From Deltaproteobacteria bacterium (GTDB taxonomy: Bacteria; Desulfobacterota; Deferrimicrobia; Deferrimicrobiales; Deferrimicrobiaceae): DNA of 64,000 nucleotides. Made by a program: the position numbers and the translations under genes. The stretch covers positions 1-64,000 of the forward strand of contig JACRCO010000037.1 of the NCBI GenBank assembly GCA_016218975.1. The letters run 5' to 3'. This document shows, piece by piece, positions 1 through 9,308 of the stretch; the stretch's first letter is position 1, and each line of letters opens with the position of its first letter. The notes under the pieces were generated by a model. The model made no database searches and had not been told where the DNA came from. It worked only from the letters and a program-made list of their open reading frames with translations.

Positions 1-141
1 GAGATGGTCATGCCCGGGGACAACGTATCGATGACCATCGAGCTGATCGTTCCCGTGGCGATGGAGAAGGAATTGCGGTTCGCGATCCGTGAAGGCGGCC
101 GGACGGTGGGCGCCGGGGTCGTCGCGGAAATCATAGAGTAG
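1..141 (+). CDS. tuf: Elongation factor Tu, C-terminal fragment (5' cut by window)
   Basis: The last 46 residues of EF-Tu, the GTPase that delivers aminoacyl-tRNA to the ribosomal A site. The frame is open from base 1 and shows the end of beta-barrel domain 3, with [18 protein letters not shown] and the [12 protein letters not shown] ending typical of bacterial EF-Tu. The GTP-binding domain lies before the window and is not visible. The stop is 34 bases before rpsJ, the usual str-to-S10 junction, so transcription may continue into the S10 operon. Confidence 0.95.
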   Translation, partial: EMVMPGDNVSMTIELIVPVAMEKELRFAIREGGRTVGAGVVAEIIE

Positions 142-175
142 GCAGTACTCGGAAGATCAGGAAGGGGGAGAACCC

Positions 176-490
176 GTGGCTATCGAGCATCAAAAGATCC
201 GGATCCGGCTGAAAGCCTTCGACTGCAAACTCCTGGACAAGGCGACGGGAGAAATCGTCGAGAAGGCGAAACAGACGGGAGCCAAGGTGGCGGGTCCGAT
301 CCCTCTGCCTACGAAAATAGAGCGTTTCACCGTGAACCGTTCGCCGCACGTCGACAAAAAGAGCCGCGAGCAGTTCGAGATCCGCACGCACAAGCGGCTG
401 CTGGACATCCACGAGCCGCCTGCGGCGACGATAGACGCGCTTATGAAGCTGGATCTGCCGGCCGGCGTTGAAGTGGAGATAAAGCTCTAA
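176..490 (+). CDS. rpsJ: 30S ribosomal protein S10
   Basis: S10 sits in the 30S head near the A site and also acts as NusE in antitermination complexes. The 104 residues match the usual length of about 103. Recognisable stretches are RIRLKAFD near the start, [10 protein letters not shown] in the long loop, and [19 protein letters not shown], ending [12 protein letters not shown]. The start is GTG behind a GGGGGAGAA-type ribosome binding site. It is the first gene of the S10 operon and is followed by a 57-base gap before rplC. Confidence 0.97.
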   Translation: MAIEHQKIRIRLKAFDCKLLDKATGEIVEKAKQTGAKVAGPIPLPTKIERFTVNRSPHVDKKSREQFEIRTHKRLLDIHEPPAATIDALMKLDLPAGVEVEIKL

Positions 491-547
491 AAGTTTCGAA
501 GGGCTTGAATCCGGAATCCAATGAACGAAACGGCGTAGGTGAGAGCC

Positions 548-1195
548 ATGAAAACCGGAATATTAGGAAAGAAATTGGGGATGACCCAGGTGTTCGACGC
601 CGACGGGAAGGTGATCCCGGTTACGGTGATCGAGGCGGGCCCCTGCACGGTGGTCCAGAGGAAGACTTCACGCGGCGACGGATACGACGCCGTCCAGATC
701 GGGTTCGGTCCGAAGAAGGCCCAGCGGGTCGGCCAGCCGATGGTCGGGCATTTCCGAAAGGCGGGCAAGGGGGCGTTCGGGACGCTGAAGGAAGTCCGGA
801 TTCCCGCGGAGTCCCCCCTGGACGCGGGTCAGGAGATCCACGTCGACATCTTCCGTGAAGGGGACTTCGTCGACGTGACCGGGCAGAGCAAGGGGCGCGG
901 GTTCACGGGGCTGATCAAGCGGTGGAATTTCCGCGGCGGACGCGCGACCCACGGCTCCATGTTCCACAGGGCGCCGGGCTCGATCGGCGCTTCGGCGTGG
1001 CCTTCGCGGGTCATCAAGAACATGAAGATGGCCGGCCACTACGGCAACGAGAAGGTGACCGTCCTTAACCTGAAGGTAGTCGGAGTCCAGCCGGAGAAGA
1101 ACCTCCTCCTGGTGCGCGGCGCGGTTCCCGGGGCGAAAAACAGCCTGGTTTTCGTGCGGCATGCGGTGAAGAAGGTCGATTCCGCGGTTTCGTGA
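548..1195 (+). CDS. rplC: 50S ribosomal protein L3
   Basis: L3 is an early assembly protein of the 50S subunit whose extended loop approaches the peptidyl transferase centre. The 215 residues open with MKTGILGKKLGMTQVF and carry the conserved HRAPGSIG and MAGHYGN segments. Where gammaproteobacterial L3 has a methylated glutamine after SIG, this one has SIGASAWPSRV, closer to the form in Gram-positive and some delta lineages. An in-frame GTG nine bases upstream exists, but the ATG better fits the GGTGAGAG binding site and the family N-terminus. Confidence 0.97.
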   Translation: MKTGILGKKLGMTQVFDADGKVIPVTVIEAGPCTVVQRKTSRGDGYDAVQIGFGPKKAQRVGQPMVGHFRKAGKGAFGTLKEVRIPAESPLDAGQEIHVDIFREGDFVDVTGQSKGRGFTGLIKRWNFRGGRATHGSMFHRAPGSIGASAWPSRVIKNMKMAGHYGNEKVTVLNLKVVGVQPEKNLLLVRGAVPGAKNSLVFVRHAVKKVDSAVS

Positions 1196-1205
1196 GGAGC
1201 TTGCA

Positions 1206-1826
1206 ATGGCGATGATGGAACTGGTCGACAAGGAACGGCGGGTCAAGGAGACGGTCGAGCTGCCGGAGTCGGTGTTCGGGGCCGAGGTCAAGACGCACCT
1301 CCTGCACCATGCCGTGGTAGCGCAGCTCGCGGCGCGTCGTTCGGGAACGGCGTCCACCAAGACGCGGACCTATGTCTCCGGCGGAGGGAAGAAGCCGTTC
1401 AGACAGAAGGGGACCGGCCGGGCCCGCATGGGAAGCACCCGCTCTCCGCTCCTGCGCGGCGGGGGCACGGTGTTCGGGCCTCATCCGAGGAGCTATGACA
1501 TAAAGGTGAACCGCAAGGCGATGAAGGCTGCGCTGCGATCCGCGCTGAGCGCGAAGGCGAAGGAGAACAAGCTGTTCCTGGTGGACGACCTGGAGCTGCC
1601 CGCACCGAGGACGAAAGAGTTCCTTAAAGTTGCGACCGCCCTTGGCCTTTCGGAAGCGCTGCTCGTGGTCGACGGGCCTTCGGAAAACCTGTCCCTGGGA
1701 ATCCGCAACCTGCGGTCCTTCAAGGCATTGCCGGCCTCCGCCATCAACGTATACGACATCCTTTCGTACGACCAGCTGGTCCTCACCCGGCCGGCGCTGG
1801 ACAGGATCGCGGAGGTGCTCGGATAA
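1206..1826 (+). CDS. rplD: 50S ribosomal protein L4
   Basis: L4 binds 23S rRNA domain I and lines the peptide exit tunnel; in some bacteria it also represses its own operon. The 206-residue protein has the loop rich in glycine and arginine, [20 protein letters not shown], that reaches into the tunnel, followed by [11 protein letters not shown]. In-frame methionines at 1212 and 1215 are alternative starts, but the first ATG follows a GAGGAG site. Its stop shares one base with the rplW start, showing tight translational coupling. Confidence 0.96.
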   Translation: MAMMELVDKERRVKETVELPESVFGAEVKTHLLHHAVVAQLAARRSGTASTKTRTYVSGGGKKPFRQKGTGRARMGSTRSPLLRGGGTVFGPHPRSYDIKVNRKAMKAALRSALSAKAKENKLFLVDDLELPAPRTKEFLKVATALGLSEALLVVDGPSENLSLGIRNLRSFKALPASAINVYDILSYDQLVLTRPALDRIAEVLG

Positions 1827-2113
1827 TGAATCCCTCCGATATCCTGAAGCGGCCGCTGATCACGGAAAAGGCCACGCACATGAAGGGGACGGCGAACGCG
1901 GTTTCTTTCGAGGTCGACCGGCGCGCGAAGAAGAAGCAGATCCAGGAAGCCGTCGAGAAACTGTTCAAGGTGAAAGTAGAGGAAGTGCGGACGATGAACG
2001 TTTCCGGCAAGGTGAAACGCCGCGGCCGGACCGTCGGCCTGCGTCCCGGGTGGAAGAAGGCGATCGTCACCCTGAAGGCGGGCGACAAGATCGAGTTCTT
2101 CGAAGGCGTGTAA
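1826..2113 (+). CDS. rplW: 50S ribosomal protein L23
   Basis: L23 sits at the tunnel exit and is the docking point for trigger factor and SRP. It has 95 residues, the typical size. Family marks are [13 protein letters not shown] at the start and the surface segment [18 protein letters not shown], with [14 protein letters not shown] in the rRNA-binding loop. The ATG overlaps the rplD stop by one base (TAATG). It lies in the invariant order rplD-rplW-rplB. Confidence 0.97.
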   Translation: MNPSDILKRPLITEKATHMKGTANAVSFEVDRRAKKKQIQEAVEKLFKVKVEEVRTMNVSGKVKRRGRTVGLRPGWKKAIVTLKAGDKIEFFEGV

Positions 2114-2141
2114 GGGACCGCAAGGGAAGGAGCGAATCGTC

Positions 2142-2963
2142 ATGGGTATCAGGAAATTCAAGCCTACCTCTCCCGGCGTGCGGGCCATGACGGTCCTCAC
2201 GAATGAGGAACTGACGGACAAGAAGCCGGAGAAGGGGCTTGTCGAGAAGAAGCGGCGCACCGGCGGGCGGAATAACCTGGGAGAGATCACCGTCTGGCAC
2301 CGGGGAGGCGGCCATAAGAAGAAGTACCGGATCGTCGATTTCCGCCGGGACAAGAAGGGCATTCCCGCGAAGGTCGCCGCGATCGAGTACGACCCGAACC
2401 GCTCGGCGCGGATCGCTCTTCTCCATTACGTGGACGGGGAGAAGCGATATATCCTCTGGCCGGTCGGGCTTTCCGTGGGCGACACGGTGGTCGCCGGAGC
2501 CGAGGCCGACATCAAGCCCGGGAACGCCCTCCCGATCCGAAACATCCCGGTAGGCACGTTGGTGCACAACGTGGAGCTGAAGGTCGGCAAGGGCGGCCAG
2601 CTCGCCAGGTCCGCGGGAACCGTTGTTCAGATCCTCGCCAAGGAAGGGGCCTACGCACACCTGCGGCTCGCCTCCGGCGAAGTGCGGCTGGTCTTCATGG
2701 ACTGCATGGCGACTATCGGGCAGGTCGGGAACCTGGACCATGAGCAGGTTTCCATCGGCAAGGCGGGGAGGAATCGCTGGCTGGGCCGCCGGCCGATCGT
2801 GCGGGGAGTGGCGATGAATCCCGTGGACCATCCCATGGGGGGCGGCGAAGGGAAAGCATCCGGTGGACGGCATCCCTGCACGCCGTGGGGAAGACCGACA
2901 AAAGGTTACAAGACGCGCAGCAATCCGTCTTCGGATCGATACATCGTCAAGCGCAGGAAATAA
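2142..2963 (+). CDS. rplB: 50S ribosomal protein L2
   Basis: L2 is needed for subunit association and for formation of the peptidyl transferase region. The 273 residues equal the E. coli length. Landmarks are [19 protein letters not shown] early on, [17 protein letters not shown], and the C-terminal [16 protein letters not shown]. The histidine that corresponds to E. coli His229 (in DHP) is present, while the next histidine of the common DHPHGGGEG motif is methionine here. The C-terminus is the usual basic tail ending IVKRRK. Confidence 0.98.
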   Translation: MGIRKFKPTSPGVRAMTVLTNEELTDKKPEKGLVEKKRRTGGRNNLGEITVWHRGGGHKKKYRIVDFRRDKKGIPAKVAAIEYDPNRSARIALLHYVDGEKRYILWPVGLSVGDTVVAGAEADIKPGNALPIRNIPVGTLVHNVELKVGKGGQLARSAGTVVQILAKEGAYAHLRLASGEVRLVFMDCMATIGQVGNLDHEQVSIGKAGRNRWLGRRPIVRGVAMNPVDHPMGGGEGKASGGRHPCTPWGRPTKGYKTRSNPSSDRYIVKRRK

Positions 2964-2984
2964 CGGAGAAGGGGCGAGAATAAA

Positions 2985-3266
2985 GTGGCGCGATCCGTCA
3001 AGAAGGGGCCGTATGTGGAGGAAAGCCTGATGCGCAAGGTGCGCCGGGCCATCGAAACCGGAGAGAAAAAGGTCATCAAGACCTGGTCGAGGCGGTCGAC
3101 CGTAATCCCGGACATGGTCGGTTACACCTTCGCCGTGCACAACGGGCGGAAGTTCATGCCGGTGTTCGTGACCGAGAACATGGTGGGGCACAAGCTCGGC
3201 GAGTTTTCCCCCACGAGGACGTTCCACAGCCATTCCGGAGACCGGAAGGCGAAGGTCAAGAAGTAG
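2985..3266 (+). CDS. rpsS: 30S ribosomal protein S19
   Basis: S19 is a 30S head protein that contacts S13 and the 23S rRNA bridge B1a. The 93 residues are typical. It opens [18 protein letters not shown] and has [19 protein letters not shown] and [12 protein letters not shown]. The start codon is GTG, 21 bases after rplB, preceded by GGAGAAGGGG. The C-terminus ends in lysines, as usual for the family. Confidence 0.97.
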   Translation: MARSVKKGPYVEESLMRKVRRAIETGEKKVIKTWSRRSTVIPDMVGYTFAVHNGRKFMPVFVTENMVGHKLGEFSPTRTFHSHSGDRKAKVKK

Positions 3267-3287
3267 GGCGACCAAGGAGAGGATGCG

Positions 3288-3620
3288 ATGGAAGCCAGGG
3301 CGACGGCGAGATTTGTCCGCGTGTCACCAAGGAAGGCGCGGCTTGTGGTTGATTTGATCCGCGGCAAGCGGCTCACCGAGGCGAAGACGGTGTTGAACCT
3401 CGCCAAAAAGGCATCGGCGTCGTTGGTGAAGAAGGTCCTCGATTCCGCGGTGGCGAACGCCGGGCAGACAGGCGTCATCGACCTCGACACGCTTTACGTG
3501 AAACAGGCGTACGTCGATCTCGGGGCCTCCCAGAAGCGGTTCCGCCCCGCGCCGATGGGGCGCGCGCACAAGTACCGCAGGAGAACGAGCCATATAACGA
3601 TCGTCGTGGACGAGAAGTAA
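3288..3620 (+). CDS. rplV: 50S ribosomal protein L22
   Basis: L22 binds several 23S domains and its beta-hairpin narrows the exit tunnel, where macrolides act. The 110-residue protein has the family core VRVSPRKARLVVDLIRGK and the hairpin region ending RFRPAPMGRAHKYRRRTSH. The ATG follows AAGGAGAGG. The order rpsS-rplV-rpsC is invariant in bacteria. Confidence 0.97.
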   Translation: MEARATARFVRVSPRKARLVVDLIRGKRLTEAKTVLNLAKKASASLVKKVLDSAVANAGQTGVIDLDTLYVKQAYVDLGASQKRFRPAPMGRAHKYRRRTSHITIVVDEK

Positions 3621-3644
3621 ACGGACGAAGCCAAGGAGGCGGTT

Positions 3645-4298
3645 TTGGGACAGAAGACACATCCGTACGGACTGCGGCTGGGGATCATAAAGACCTGGAG
3701 GTCCCGCTGGTATTCGGAAAAGGAATACTCCAACTACCTGCAGGAAGACCTCAAGATCCGGACCTTCGTCAAGAACCGGCTGATCCATGCGGGAGTGTCC
3801 TCCGTCGAAATCGAAAGGAAGTCGAACCGGGTGCACGTAGTTATTTCGACCGCCAGACCCGGGATCGTCATCGGCAAGAAGGGGGCGGAAATCGAGAACC
3901 TGCGTAAGGACCTCCAGAAGTTCACGGACCGCGAGGTGTCGATAACGATCCAGGAAATCCGCAGGCCGGAAACCGACGCTCAGCTTACCGCGGAGAACGT
4001 GGCGATGCAGCTCGAGCGGCGTGTCGCCTTCCGGCGGGCGATGAAGAAGACCGTCCTCTCCTCGATGAAGCTCGGCGCGAAAGGGATAAAGATCCAGGTC
4101 GCGGGACGTTTGGGCGGCGCGGAAATGGCGCGCACCGAGTGGTACCGGGAAGGCCGGGTCCCACTGCACACGCTTCGGGCCGACATAGATTACGGATTTG
4201 CGCAGGCACGGACCACCTATGGAACGATCGGCGTGAAGGTATGGATCTACCGCGGAGAAGTCCTGCCGTCCGCCGCACAGGCTCCGAAAACCGAATAG
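3645..4298 (+). CDS. rpsC: 30S ribosomal protein S3
   Basis: S3 lies at the mRNA entry pore of the 30S head and helps to unwind mRNA. The 217 residues include a KH domain with the RNA-binding loop [15 protein letters not shown] at about residues 66-80, and a C-terminal domain with [20 protein letters not shown]. The start is TTG (read as [12 protein letters not shown] after Met), with a strong AAGGAGG site six bases before it. No competing ATG fits the family N-terminus, which begins MGQK in most bacteria. Confidence 0.97.
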   Translation: MGQKTHPYGLRLGIIKTWRSRWYSEKEYSNYLQEDLKIRTFVKNRLIHAGVSSVEIERKSNRVHVVISTARPGIVIGKKGAEIENLRKDLQKFTDREVSITIQEIRRPETDAQLTAENVAMQLERRVAFRRAMKKTVLSSMKLGAKGIKIQVAGRLGGAEMARTEWYREGRVPLHTLRADIDYGFAQARTTYGTIGVKVWIYRGEVLPSAAQAPKTE

Positions 4299-4313
4299 GG
4301 GAGTGAAAGTCCG

Positions 4314-4724
4314 ATGCTGGCACCGAAGAGGGTAAAGTTCCGCAAGACGCAGAAGGGGCGGAGGCGGGGGAACGCGCAGGCGGGTAACACGCTCAATTTC
4401 GGCGATTACGGCGTGAAGGCCACCGACGCCGGGTGGATCACCTCCAGGCAGATCGAGGCCGCCCGCGTCGCAATGACCCGGTTCATCAAGCGGGGCGGCA
4501 AGATATGGATCCGGCTCTTTCCCGACAAGCCGATAACGAAGAAGCCGGCGGAAACGCGAATGGGAAAGGGGAAGGGCGCCCCGGAAGAATGGGTCTGCGT
4601 CGTGCGTCCGGGACTTGTCCTGTACGAGATCGAAGGTGTCGACGAGGCGACTGCCCGCGAGGCGTTCCGCCTGGCCGCGCACAAGCTGCCGATACAGACG
4701 AAGTTCCTCTCGAGGGAGGGGTAG
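4314..4724 (+). CDS. rplP: 50S ribosomal protein L16
   Basis: L16 stabilises tRNA in the A and P sites of the 50S subunit. The 136 residues match E. coli closely in length. Visible marks are [16 protein letters not shown] at the start, [19 protein letters not shown], and [18 protein letters not shown], the stretch near the peptidyl transferase centre. The gene follows rpsC by 15 bases and precedes rpmC by 6. Confidence 0.97.
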   Translation: MLAPKRVKFRKTQKGRRRGNAQAGNTLNFGDYGVKATDAGWITSRQIEAARVAMTRFIKRGGKIWIRLFPDKPITKKPAETRMGKGKGAPEEWVCVVRPGLVLYEIEGVDEATAREAFRLAAHKLPIQTKFLSREG

Positions 4725-4730
4725 AAACCG

Positions 4731-4931
4731 ATGAAGCGCAAAGATCTGAAGGAGCTTGCCGCGGAGGAACTGAAGCAGAAGGAAAAGGAGCTTCGGGACG
4801 AGATCTTCCGGCTGAAGATGAAGCGGGCGGCATCCGCCCTCGACAACCGGATGCTTATACGCAACCGCAGGAAGGACCTGGCTCGCGTCATCACGTATCT
4901 TGGGCTGAAATCTGAAGGAAAGGCACAATAA
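4731..4931 (+). CDS. rpmC: 50S ribosomal protein L29
   Basis: L29 is a small two-helix protein beside L23 at the tunnel exit. The 66 residues show the expected helical pattern with [20 protein letters not shown], then the conserved [13 protein letters not shown] and a final helix with [13 protein letters not shown]. It starts with ATG six bases after rplP and ends one base before rpsQ, so the three are probably translated together. Confidence 0.95.
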   Translation: MKRKDLKELAAEELKQKEKELRDEIFRLKMKRAASALDNRMLIRNRRKDLARVITYLGLKSEGKAQ

Positions 4932-4932
4932 G

Positions 4933-5214
4933 ATGGCTTCGGAGACTTCGATGAAGAAGCGCGGGATAAGGAAGAACAAGGTCGGAACGGTGGTGAGCGA
5001 CCGGATGGACAAGACGGTGGTCGTCCGCGTGGAACGTCTGGTCCCGCATCCCGTCTACAAGAAATACGTCAAGCGCCGCACAACCTACAAGGCGCACGAC
5101 GAGACGAACGAATACCGCGTGGGCGACAGGGTGGAGATCGTGGAGACCCGCCCTGTAAGCAAGGAAAAGTGCTGGAAAGTGAAGCGGCTGATCGAACGGC
5201 CGGTGGTCCGGTAA
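4933..5214 (+). CDS. rpsQ: 30S ribosomal protein S17
   Basis: S17 is a primary 16S rRNA binding protein with an OB fold. At 93 residues it is slightly longer than the usual 80-88 because of a short N-terminal lead MASETSMKK. An internal ATG at 4951 would give an 87-residue protein. The core shows [19 protein letters not shown] and [15 protein letters not shown], with [13 protein letters not shown] near the end, all family hallmarks. The upstream AAGG supports the first ATG, but the second cannot be excluded. Confidence 0.95.
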   Translation: MASETSMKKRGIRKNKVGTVVSDRMDKTVVVRVERLVPHPVYKKYVKRRTTYKAHDETNEYRVGDRVEIVETRPVSKEKCWKVKRLIERPVVR

Positions 5215-5239
5215 TCACGAAAGCGGGAGAGCAGGCGCC

Positions 5240-5608
5240 ATGATCCAAATGCAAACCATGCTGGACGCCGCCGACAACTCCGGGGCAAAGCGTCTCTGTT
5301 GCATCAAGGTCCTGGGAGGCAGCAAGCGCAGATACGCCGGGGTCGGCGACATCATCGTGGTCAGCGTCAAGGAAGCCATACCCCACGGGAAGGTGAAGAA
5401 GGGGGACGTCTACAAGGCCGTGGTCGTAAGGACCACGAAAGAGGTGGGGCGGCAGGACGGCAGCTACCTGCGGTTCGACCAGAACTCGGCGGTTCTTATC
5501 AATCCGCAGATGGAGCCGATCGGCACCCGTATATTCGGGCCGGTGGCGCGCGAGCTCCGGGCGAAGAAATTCATGAAGATCATATCCCTGGCGCCCGAAG
5601 TGCTGTGA
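5240..5608 (+). CDS. rplN: 50S ribosomal protein L14
   Basis: L14 lies at the subunit interface and contacts 16S helix 14 (bridges B5 and B8). The 122 residues are the standard length. The protein starts [17 protein letters not shown] and has the signature [18 protein letters not shown], with [19 protein letters not shown] and a C-terminal [19 protein letters not shown]. It begins the spc operon portion of the cluster; the preceding 25-base gap contains GGGAGAGCAGG as ribosome binding site. Confidence 0.98.
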   Translation: MIQMQTMLDAADNSGAKRLCCIKVLGGSKRRYAGVGDIIVVSVKEAIPHGKVKKGDVYKAVVVRTTKEVGRQDGSYLRFDQNSAVLINPQMEPIGTRIFGPVARELRAKKFMKIISLAPEVL

Positions 5609-5628
5609 GGCGGGGGGGAGAGGAAGCG

Positions 5629-5967
5629 ATGGCCGAGGGAACGCTGCATATCCGGAAGAACGACATCGTGAAGATAATGTCCGGCAGGGAGAAGGGCAAG
5701 GTAGGCCGTGTCCTGAAAGTCGACCGGGAAAAGAGCCGCATCCTCGTCGAGAAGCTGAACATGGTGAAGCGCCACGTTAAGCCCGGGAAGACGAATCCGC
5801 AGGGCGGGATCATAGAGAAGGAGGCTCCCCTGGCCTTTTCCAACGTTCTTGTCATGTGCGGGAAATGCAACAAGCCGACGCGCATCGCCATGAAGATAGA
5901 CGGGTCAGGAGAGAAGCACCGTACATGCAAACGGTGCGGCGACATCATCGAGGAAAAGAAAAAATAG
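5629..5967 (+). CDS. rplX: 50S ribosomal protein L24
   Basis: L24 initiates assembly of the 50S subunit. The 112-residue form starting at this ATG fits the family; the open frame runs further upstream but only inside rplN in another frame. The KOW motif is clear in [19 protein letters not shown], followed by [18 protein letters not shown]. The C-terminus has two CxxC pairs ([10 protein letters not shown] and TCKRCGD), a zinc-ribbon form common outside the gammaproteobacteria. A GGGGGGGAGAGGAAG tract serves as binding site. Confidence 0.96.
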   Translation: MAEGTLHIRKNDIVKIMSGREKGKVGRVLKVDREKSRILVEKLNMVKRHVKPGKTNPQGGIIEKEAPLAFSNVLVMCGKCNKPTRIAMKIDGSGEKHRTCKRCGDIIEEKKK

Positions 5968-5971
5968 CGAG

Positions 5972-5989
5972 CCGCCGCCGGACCGGCGG
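5972..5989 (+). other. GC hairpin between rplX and rplE
   Basis: A perfect 6-bp inverted repeat, CCGCCG with CGGCGG, around a six-base loop lies just after the rplX stop. No T-run follows, so it is not a simple terminator. It could be an RNA processing or protection site in the polycistronic mRNA, or chance in GC-rich DNA. Confidence 0.4.
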
Positions 5990-6005
5990 ACGGGGGTGTT
6001 CGGAT

Positions 6006-6545
6006 ATGCCAAGGCTTCAGGATCATTACAAGACGGACGTCGTTCCAAAGCTTAAGGAAAAGTTCCGGTACGCGAACGCGATGCAGGTTCCGAAGCTTTC
6101 CATGGTCGTGGTCAACATGGGGTTGGGTGAAGCGATCGAAAACGTGAAGATCCTCGATTCGGCCATGGACGAGATCGGTGTAATCACCGGCCAGAAGCCG
6201 GTCATCACGAAGGCGCGGAAAAGCATTTCGAACTTCAAACTTCGGGCGGGGGTCCCGATCGGAGTGAAGGTAACCTTGCGACGGGACCAGATGTACTTCT
6301 TTCTCGACAAGCTGTTGGCAATCGCCCTCCCCCGCGTGCGCGACTTCAAGGGGGTTTCGCCAAAGGGTTTCGACGGGCGTGGGAACTATACCCTCGGCAT
6401 CAAGGAACAGATCATATTCCCGGAAATAAACTACGATAAAATAGACAAAATAAAAGGCATGAACATTACGATTGTAACCACAGCCCGCACTGACGAGGAG
6501 GGGCTTGAACTTCTTCGCCTCCTCGGCATGCCGTTCCGGGCATAA
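6006..6545 (+). CDS. rplE: 50S ribosomal protein L5
   Basis: L5 binds 5S rRNA and forms bridge B1b with S13. The frame is open from 5856, but the ATG here gives 179 residues, the standard size, and the expected start [16 protein letters not shown]. Other landmarks are [37 protein letters not shown] and [18 protein letters not shown], with the basic loop [22 protein letters not shown] tract precedes the start. Confidence 0.97.
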   Translation: MPRLQDHYKTDVVPKLKEKFRYANAMQVPKLSMVVVNMGLGEAIENVKILDSAMDEIGVITGQKPVITKARKSISNFKLRAGVPIGVKVTLRRDQMYFFLDKLLAIALPRVRDFKGVSPKGFDGRGNYTLGIKEQIIFPEINYDKIDKIKGMNITIVTTARTDEEGLELLRLLGMPFRA

Positions 6546-6559
6546 GAGGAGGGCAGGAG

Positions 6560-6745
6560 TTGGCAAAGAAGTCGATCATCGCCAAGTCGAAACGGGAACC
6601 GAAATTCGGGGTCCGGAAATATAACCGTTGCCCGCGCTGCGGAAGGCCGAGGGCGTTCTACCGGAGGTTCAGGCTTTGCCGGATCTGCCTCCGGGAACTG
6701 GCGCTCAAGGGAGAGCTTCCCGGCGTGGTCAAGGCAAGCTGGTAG
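6560..6745 (+). CDS. rpsN: 30S ribosomal protein S14, zinc (type Z) form
   Basis: S14 helps to organise the 30S head. At 61 residues this is the short zinc-binding form, with [20 protein letters not shown] providing the four cysteines. The longer cysteine-free form seen in E. coli is not present in the operon. The start codon is TTG with GGAGGGCAGGAG immediately upstream. The C-terminus [11 protein letters not shown] is characteristic. Confidence 0.97.
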   Translation: MAKKSIIAKSKREPKFGVRKYNRCPRCGRPRAFYRRFRLCRICLRELALKGELPGVVKASW

Positions 6746-6754
6746 GAGGAAAAT

Positions 6755-7153
6755 ATGCCCGTCAACGATCATGTCTCGAACCTGCTTGCCCGAATCCGGA
6801 ATGCCCAGATGGGCCGGTTCGACCAGTTGGAATTGCCCTCCACGCGTGTGATCGAGAACATCGCACGCATCCTGAAAGAGGAGGGGTTCATCAGGAATTT
6901 CCGGGTGGTCGCGGAAAAGAACCAGCCCTCGCTCAAGATCTTCCTGAAGAACGTGCCGGAAGCGGGATACGCGATCAAGGGGATGCGGCGGGTCAGCAGG
7001 CCCGGGCGCAGGGTTTACGTCGGAAAGGACGAAATTCCGGTGGTGAAGAACGGTTTCGGCATCGCCATCGTTTCCACGTCGAGAGGGGTGATGACCGGGG
7101 AAAAGGCCCGGAAGTTCACGATCGGCGGGGAACTGCTCTGCAAAATCTGGTAG
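6755..7153 (+). CDS. rpsH: 30S ribosomal protein S8
   Basis: S8 binds the 16S central domain and, in E. coli, represses the spc operon by binding its mRNA. The 132 residues open with MPVNDHVSNLLARIRNAQM and end with the family signature STSRGVMTGEKARKFTIGGE. The region SRPGRRVYVGKDEIPVV is also conserved. ATG follows GTAGGAGGA nine bases after rpsN. No S8-binding mRNA structure could be identified by eye. Confidence 0.97.
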   Translation: MPVNDHVSNLLARIRNAQMGRFDQLELPSTRVIENIARILKEEGFIRNFRVVAEKNQPSLKIFLKNVPEAGYAIKGMRRVSRPGRRVYVGKDEIPVVKNGFGIAIVSTSRGVMTGEKARKFTIGGELLCKIW

Positions 7154-7186
7154 GCGATCGCCGGGTTTCTCTCTTGGAGGAATGAG

Positions 7187-7720
7187 ATGTCAAGAATCGG
7201 CAAGGTGCCAGTGGTCATACCGTCCGGCGTAACCGTTCAGGTCGATAACGGCAACCTGACGGTATCCGGGAAAAAAGGGAAGCTCTCGAGGCCGGTCCCT
7301 TCCCAGGTCGTCGTGAACGTATCGGGGGACAAGGCCGTGGTGTCCGTCGCATCGGCGGGCAGCGGGAACCTGTACGGGATGTACCGCACGATCCTGGCCA
7401 ACATGGTCAAGGGCGTGACGGACGGATTCACGAAAACCCTGGAGATCGTCGGCGTCGGCTATAAGGCCGAGGCGAAGAAGGGCTCGCTGCAGCTCGCGCT
7501 CGGGTACTCCCACCCGGTCGTGTTCGCGCTGCCCGACGGGATCAGCGCCGAGGTGGAAGCCAACACGGTGGTAAAGATCGGCGGGATAGACAAGGAACTG
7601 GTCGGGGAGACCGCGGCCCGTATACGCTCCCTCCGCAGGCCGGACGCCTACAAGCTGAAGGGCGTCAGGTACCGGGGCGAACGGCTCGTCAAGAAGGTCG
7701 GCAAGGCGGCGGGCAAGTAA
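7187..7720 (+). CDS. rplF: 50S ribosomal protein L6
   Basis: L6 sits near the sarcin-ricin loop and GTPase centre. The 177 residues form the typical two-domain protein: SRIGKVPVVIPSGVTVQV at the start, EIVGVGYKAEAKKGSLQLAL in the middle and the diagnostic RRPDAYKLKGVRYRGE near the end. The C-terminus is basic. A CTTGGAGGAATGAG site precedes the ATG. Confidence 0.97.
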   Translation: MSRIGKVPVVIPSGVTVQVDNGNLTVSGKKGKLSRPVPSQVVVNVSGDKAVVSVASAGSGNLYGMYRTILANMVKGVTDGFTKTLEIVGVGYKAEAKKGSLQLALGYSHPVVFALPDGISAEVEANTVVKIGGIDKELVGETAARIRSLRRPDAYKLKGVRYRGERLVKKVGKAAGK

Positions 7721-7768
7721 GCGGACGGAAGCCATGAACGGAATACAGGGGACGGAGCAACAATAGCC

Positions 7769-8137
7769 ATGAGCCAGACCAATGCTCGCGAAGTCGCACG
7801 GCAGAACCGGAAATCGAGAGTCCGGAAGAGGATCTTCGGGACCGAGCAGCGTCCGCGATTGTCGGTTTTCCGCAGCGCAAAGCACATCTATGCCCAGCTC
7901 GTGGTGGACGCCACGGGGTCGACGGTGCTTGCGGCATCCACCCAGAGCCCGGAAATCCGCGGAGAGATCGCGGGGCTCAAGAAAAGCGAAGCGGCGAAGA
8001 AGGTGGGCGAGCTGCTCGGCAGGAAGGCCGTCGAACTGAACATCCGGAAGGTGGTTTTCGACCGCAACGGGTTCCTCTACCACGGGCGGATCAAGGCCCT
8101 TGCGGACGGAGCGCGGGAGTCGGGGCTGGAATTCTGA
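7769..8137 (+). CDS. rplR: 50S ribosomal protein L18
   Basis: L18 delivers 5S rRNA to the 50S subunit together with L5. The 122 residues have a basic N-terminus ([20 protein letters not shown]), the core [20 protein letters not shown] and the C-terminal [20 protein letters not shown], which is a family signature. The 48-base gap after rplF contains GGGGACGGAGCAA but no obvious promoter. Confidence 0.97.
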   Translation: MSQTNAREVARQNRKSRVRKRIFGTEQRPRLSVFRSAKHIYAQLVVDATGSTVLAASTQSPEIRGEIAGLKKSEAAKKVGELLGRKAVELNIRKVVFDRNGFLYHGRIKALADGARESGLEF

Positions 8138-8170
8138 CGCTTTGAAACGGCGGGATACAGGGAGGGTCGT

Positions 8171-8671
8171 TTGAAGAGAGTGAATCCGGAAGGACTGGAC
8201 CTGAAAGACCGGGTGGTGCACATAAGCCGCGTGGCCAAGGTCGTCAAGGGCGGACGGCGGTTCTCGTTCAGCGCCGTCGTCGTCGTGGGAGACGGCAACG
8301 GGCACGTAGGCACGGGGCTCGGGAAAGCGAACGAAGTGCCCGACGCCATACGGAAAGCGGTGCAGAACGCGAAGCGGACGCTCGTCGAGGTCCCCCTTGT
8401 GAACGGCACGATCCCGTACGAAGTCATCGGGGAATTCGGCGCGAGCCGCGTCGTGATCCGGCCGGCCTCCCCCGGGACCGGGGTCATCGCCGGAGGCGGG
8501 GTTCGGGCCGTCGTCGAGTCCGCGGGCATTTCGAACATCCTCACCAAGTCGCTGGGCAGCAACAACCCCCACAACCTGGTGAAAGCAACCATCGAAGGCC
8601 TGGCGCAGCTTAGGACCTCGGAACAGATCGCAGGCGTGCGCGGGCCGAAGGAAGAAGAGGCGTCGGCATGA
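8171..8671 (+). CDS. rpsE: 30S ribosomal protein S5
   Basis: S5 is at the mRNA entrance and influences decoding accuracy. The 166 residues contain the double-stranded RNA binding-like N-domain ([19 protein letters not shown]) and the C-domain with [20 protein letters not shown] and [17 protein letters not shown]. Translation starts at TTG with GGGAGGGTCG just upstream. The stop overlaps the rpmD start by four bases. Confidence 0.97.
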   Translation: MKRVNPEGLDLKDRVVHISRVAKVVKGGRRFSFSAVVVVGDGNGHVGTGLGKANEVPDAIRKAVQNAKRTLVEVPLVNGTIPYEVIGEFGASRVVIRPASPGTGVIAGGGVRAVVESAGISNILTKSLGSNNPHNLVKATIEGLAQLRTSEQIAGVRGPKEEEASA

Positions 8672-8862
8672 GCGGAATGCTGAAGATCACGCTGGCGAAG
8701 GGATTGAGCGGCAGGCGCGAGTCTCACCGGCGTGTTGTGGAAGGGATGGGGCTCACCCGCCTCAACCGGTCCGTGATCCTGAAGGACACCCCCGAGATCC
8801 GTGGGATGGTGGAAAAGGTCAAGTTCCTTCTCCGTGTGGAGGAGGCGGGAGAATCCAAATGA
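8668..8862 (+). CDS. rpmD: 50S ribosomal protein L30
   Basis: L30 is a small 50S protein of the spc operon. It has 64 residues, with the family core [20 protein letters not shown] and [19 protein letters not shown]. The first ATG overlaps the rpsE stop (ATGA); an in-frame ATG three codons on would give a more typical N-terminus MLKITL. Its own stop overlaps rplO by ATGA, so rpsE, rpmD and rplO are translationally coupled. Confidence 0.95.
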   Translation: MSGMLKITLAKGLSGRRESHRRVVEGMGLTRLNRSVILKDTPEIRGMVEKVKFLLRVEEAGESK

Positions 8863-9308
8863 AACTTTCCGATCTGAGGCCCGCCAAGGGGGCCAGGAGC
8901 GCGAAGAAAAGGGTCGGCCGCGGGCAGGGTTCCGGCCTCGGGAAAACGTCCGGCCGCGGCCACAAGGGACTGCGCGCCCGCAGCGGGGGCGGAACGCCGC
9001 CGGGATACGAAGGCGGGCAGATGCCGTTGCAGCGGCGCCTTCCGAAACGGGGGTTCACCAATCTTTTCCGGAAGGAATACACGATCGTCCACGTGAAGGA
9101 CCTTAACCGGTTCGAAGCCGGGTCGGTGGTCGATCTTGCGTCGCTCATGGCGGCCGGCCTCGTCAAGAAAGCCCTTGACGGAGTGAAGCTGCTTGCCGAT
9201 GGAGAGCTTGACCGTCCGTTGACGGTCAAGGTAGACCGCGCCAGCCGCGCAGCGCGCGAGAAGATCGCCGCCGCCGGCGGGACGCTCGAGGTGTCTTCCC
9301 CTTGCTGA
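8859..9308 (+). CDS. rplO: 50S ribosomal protein L15
   Basis: L15 is a late assembly protein of the 50S subunit. The 149 residues begin [19 protein letters not shown] and have the long glycine- and arginine-rich N-terminal arm ([18 protein letters not shown], then [20 protein letters not shown]). The C-terminal globular part ends at [12 protein letters not shown]. It overlaps both neighbours: rpmD by four bases and secY by seven. Confidence 0.97.
   Translation: MKLSDLRPAKGARSAKKRVGRGQGSGLGKTSGRGHKGLRARSGGGTPPGYEGGQMPLQRRLPKRGFTNLFRKEYTIVHVKDLNRFEAGSVVDLASLMAAGLVKKALDGVKLLADGELDRPLTVKVDRASRAAREKIAAAGGTLEVSSPC

Noticed and set aside
2798-2850. Methionine in place of histidine in the L2 DHPHGGGEG motif
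   Set aside because: The functionally discussed His229 equivalent is intact, and the same change is known to me from other phyla such as Bacteroidetes, so it is not a defect.
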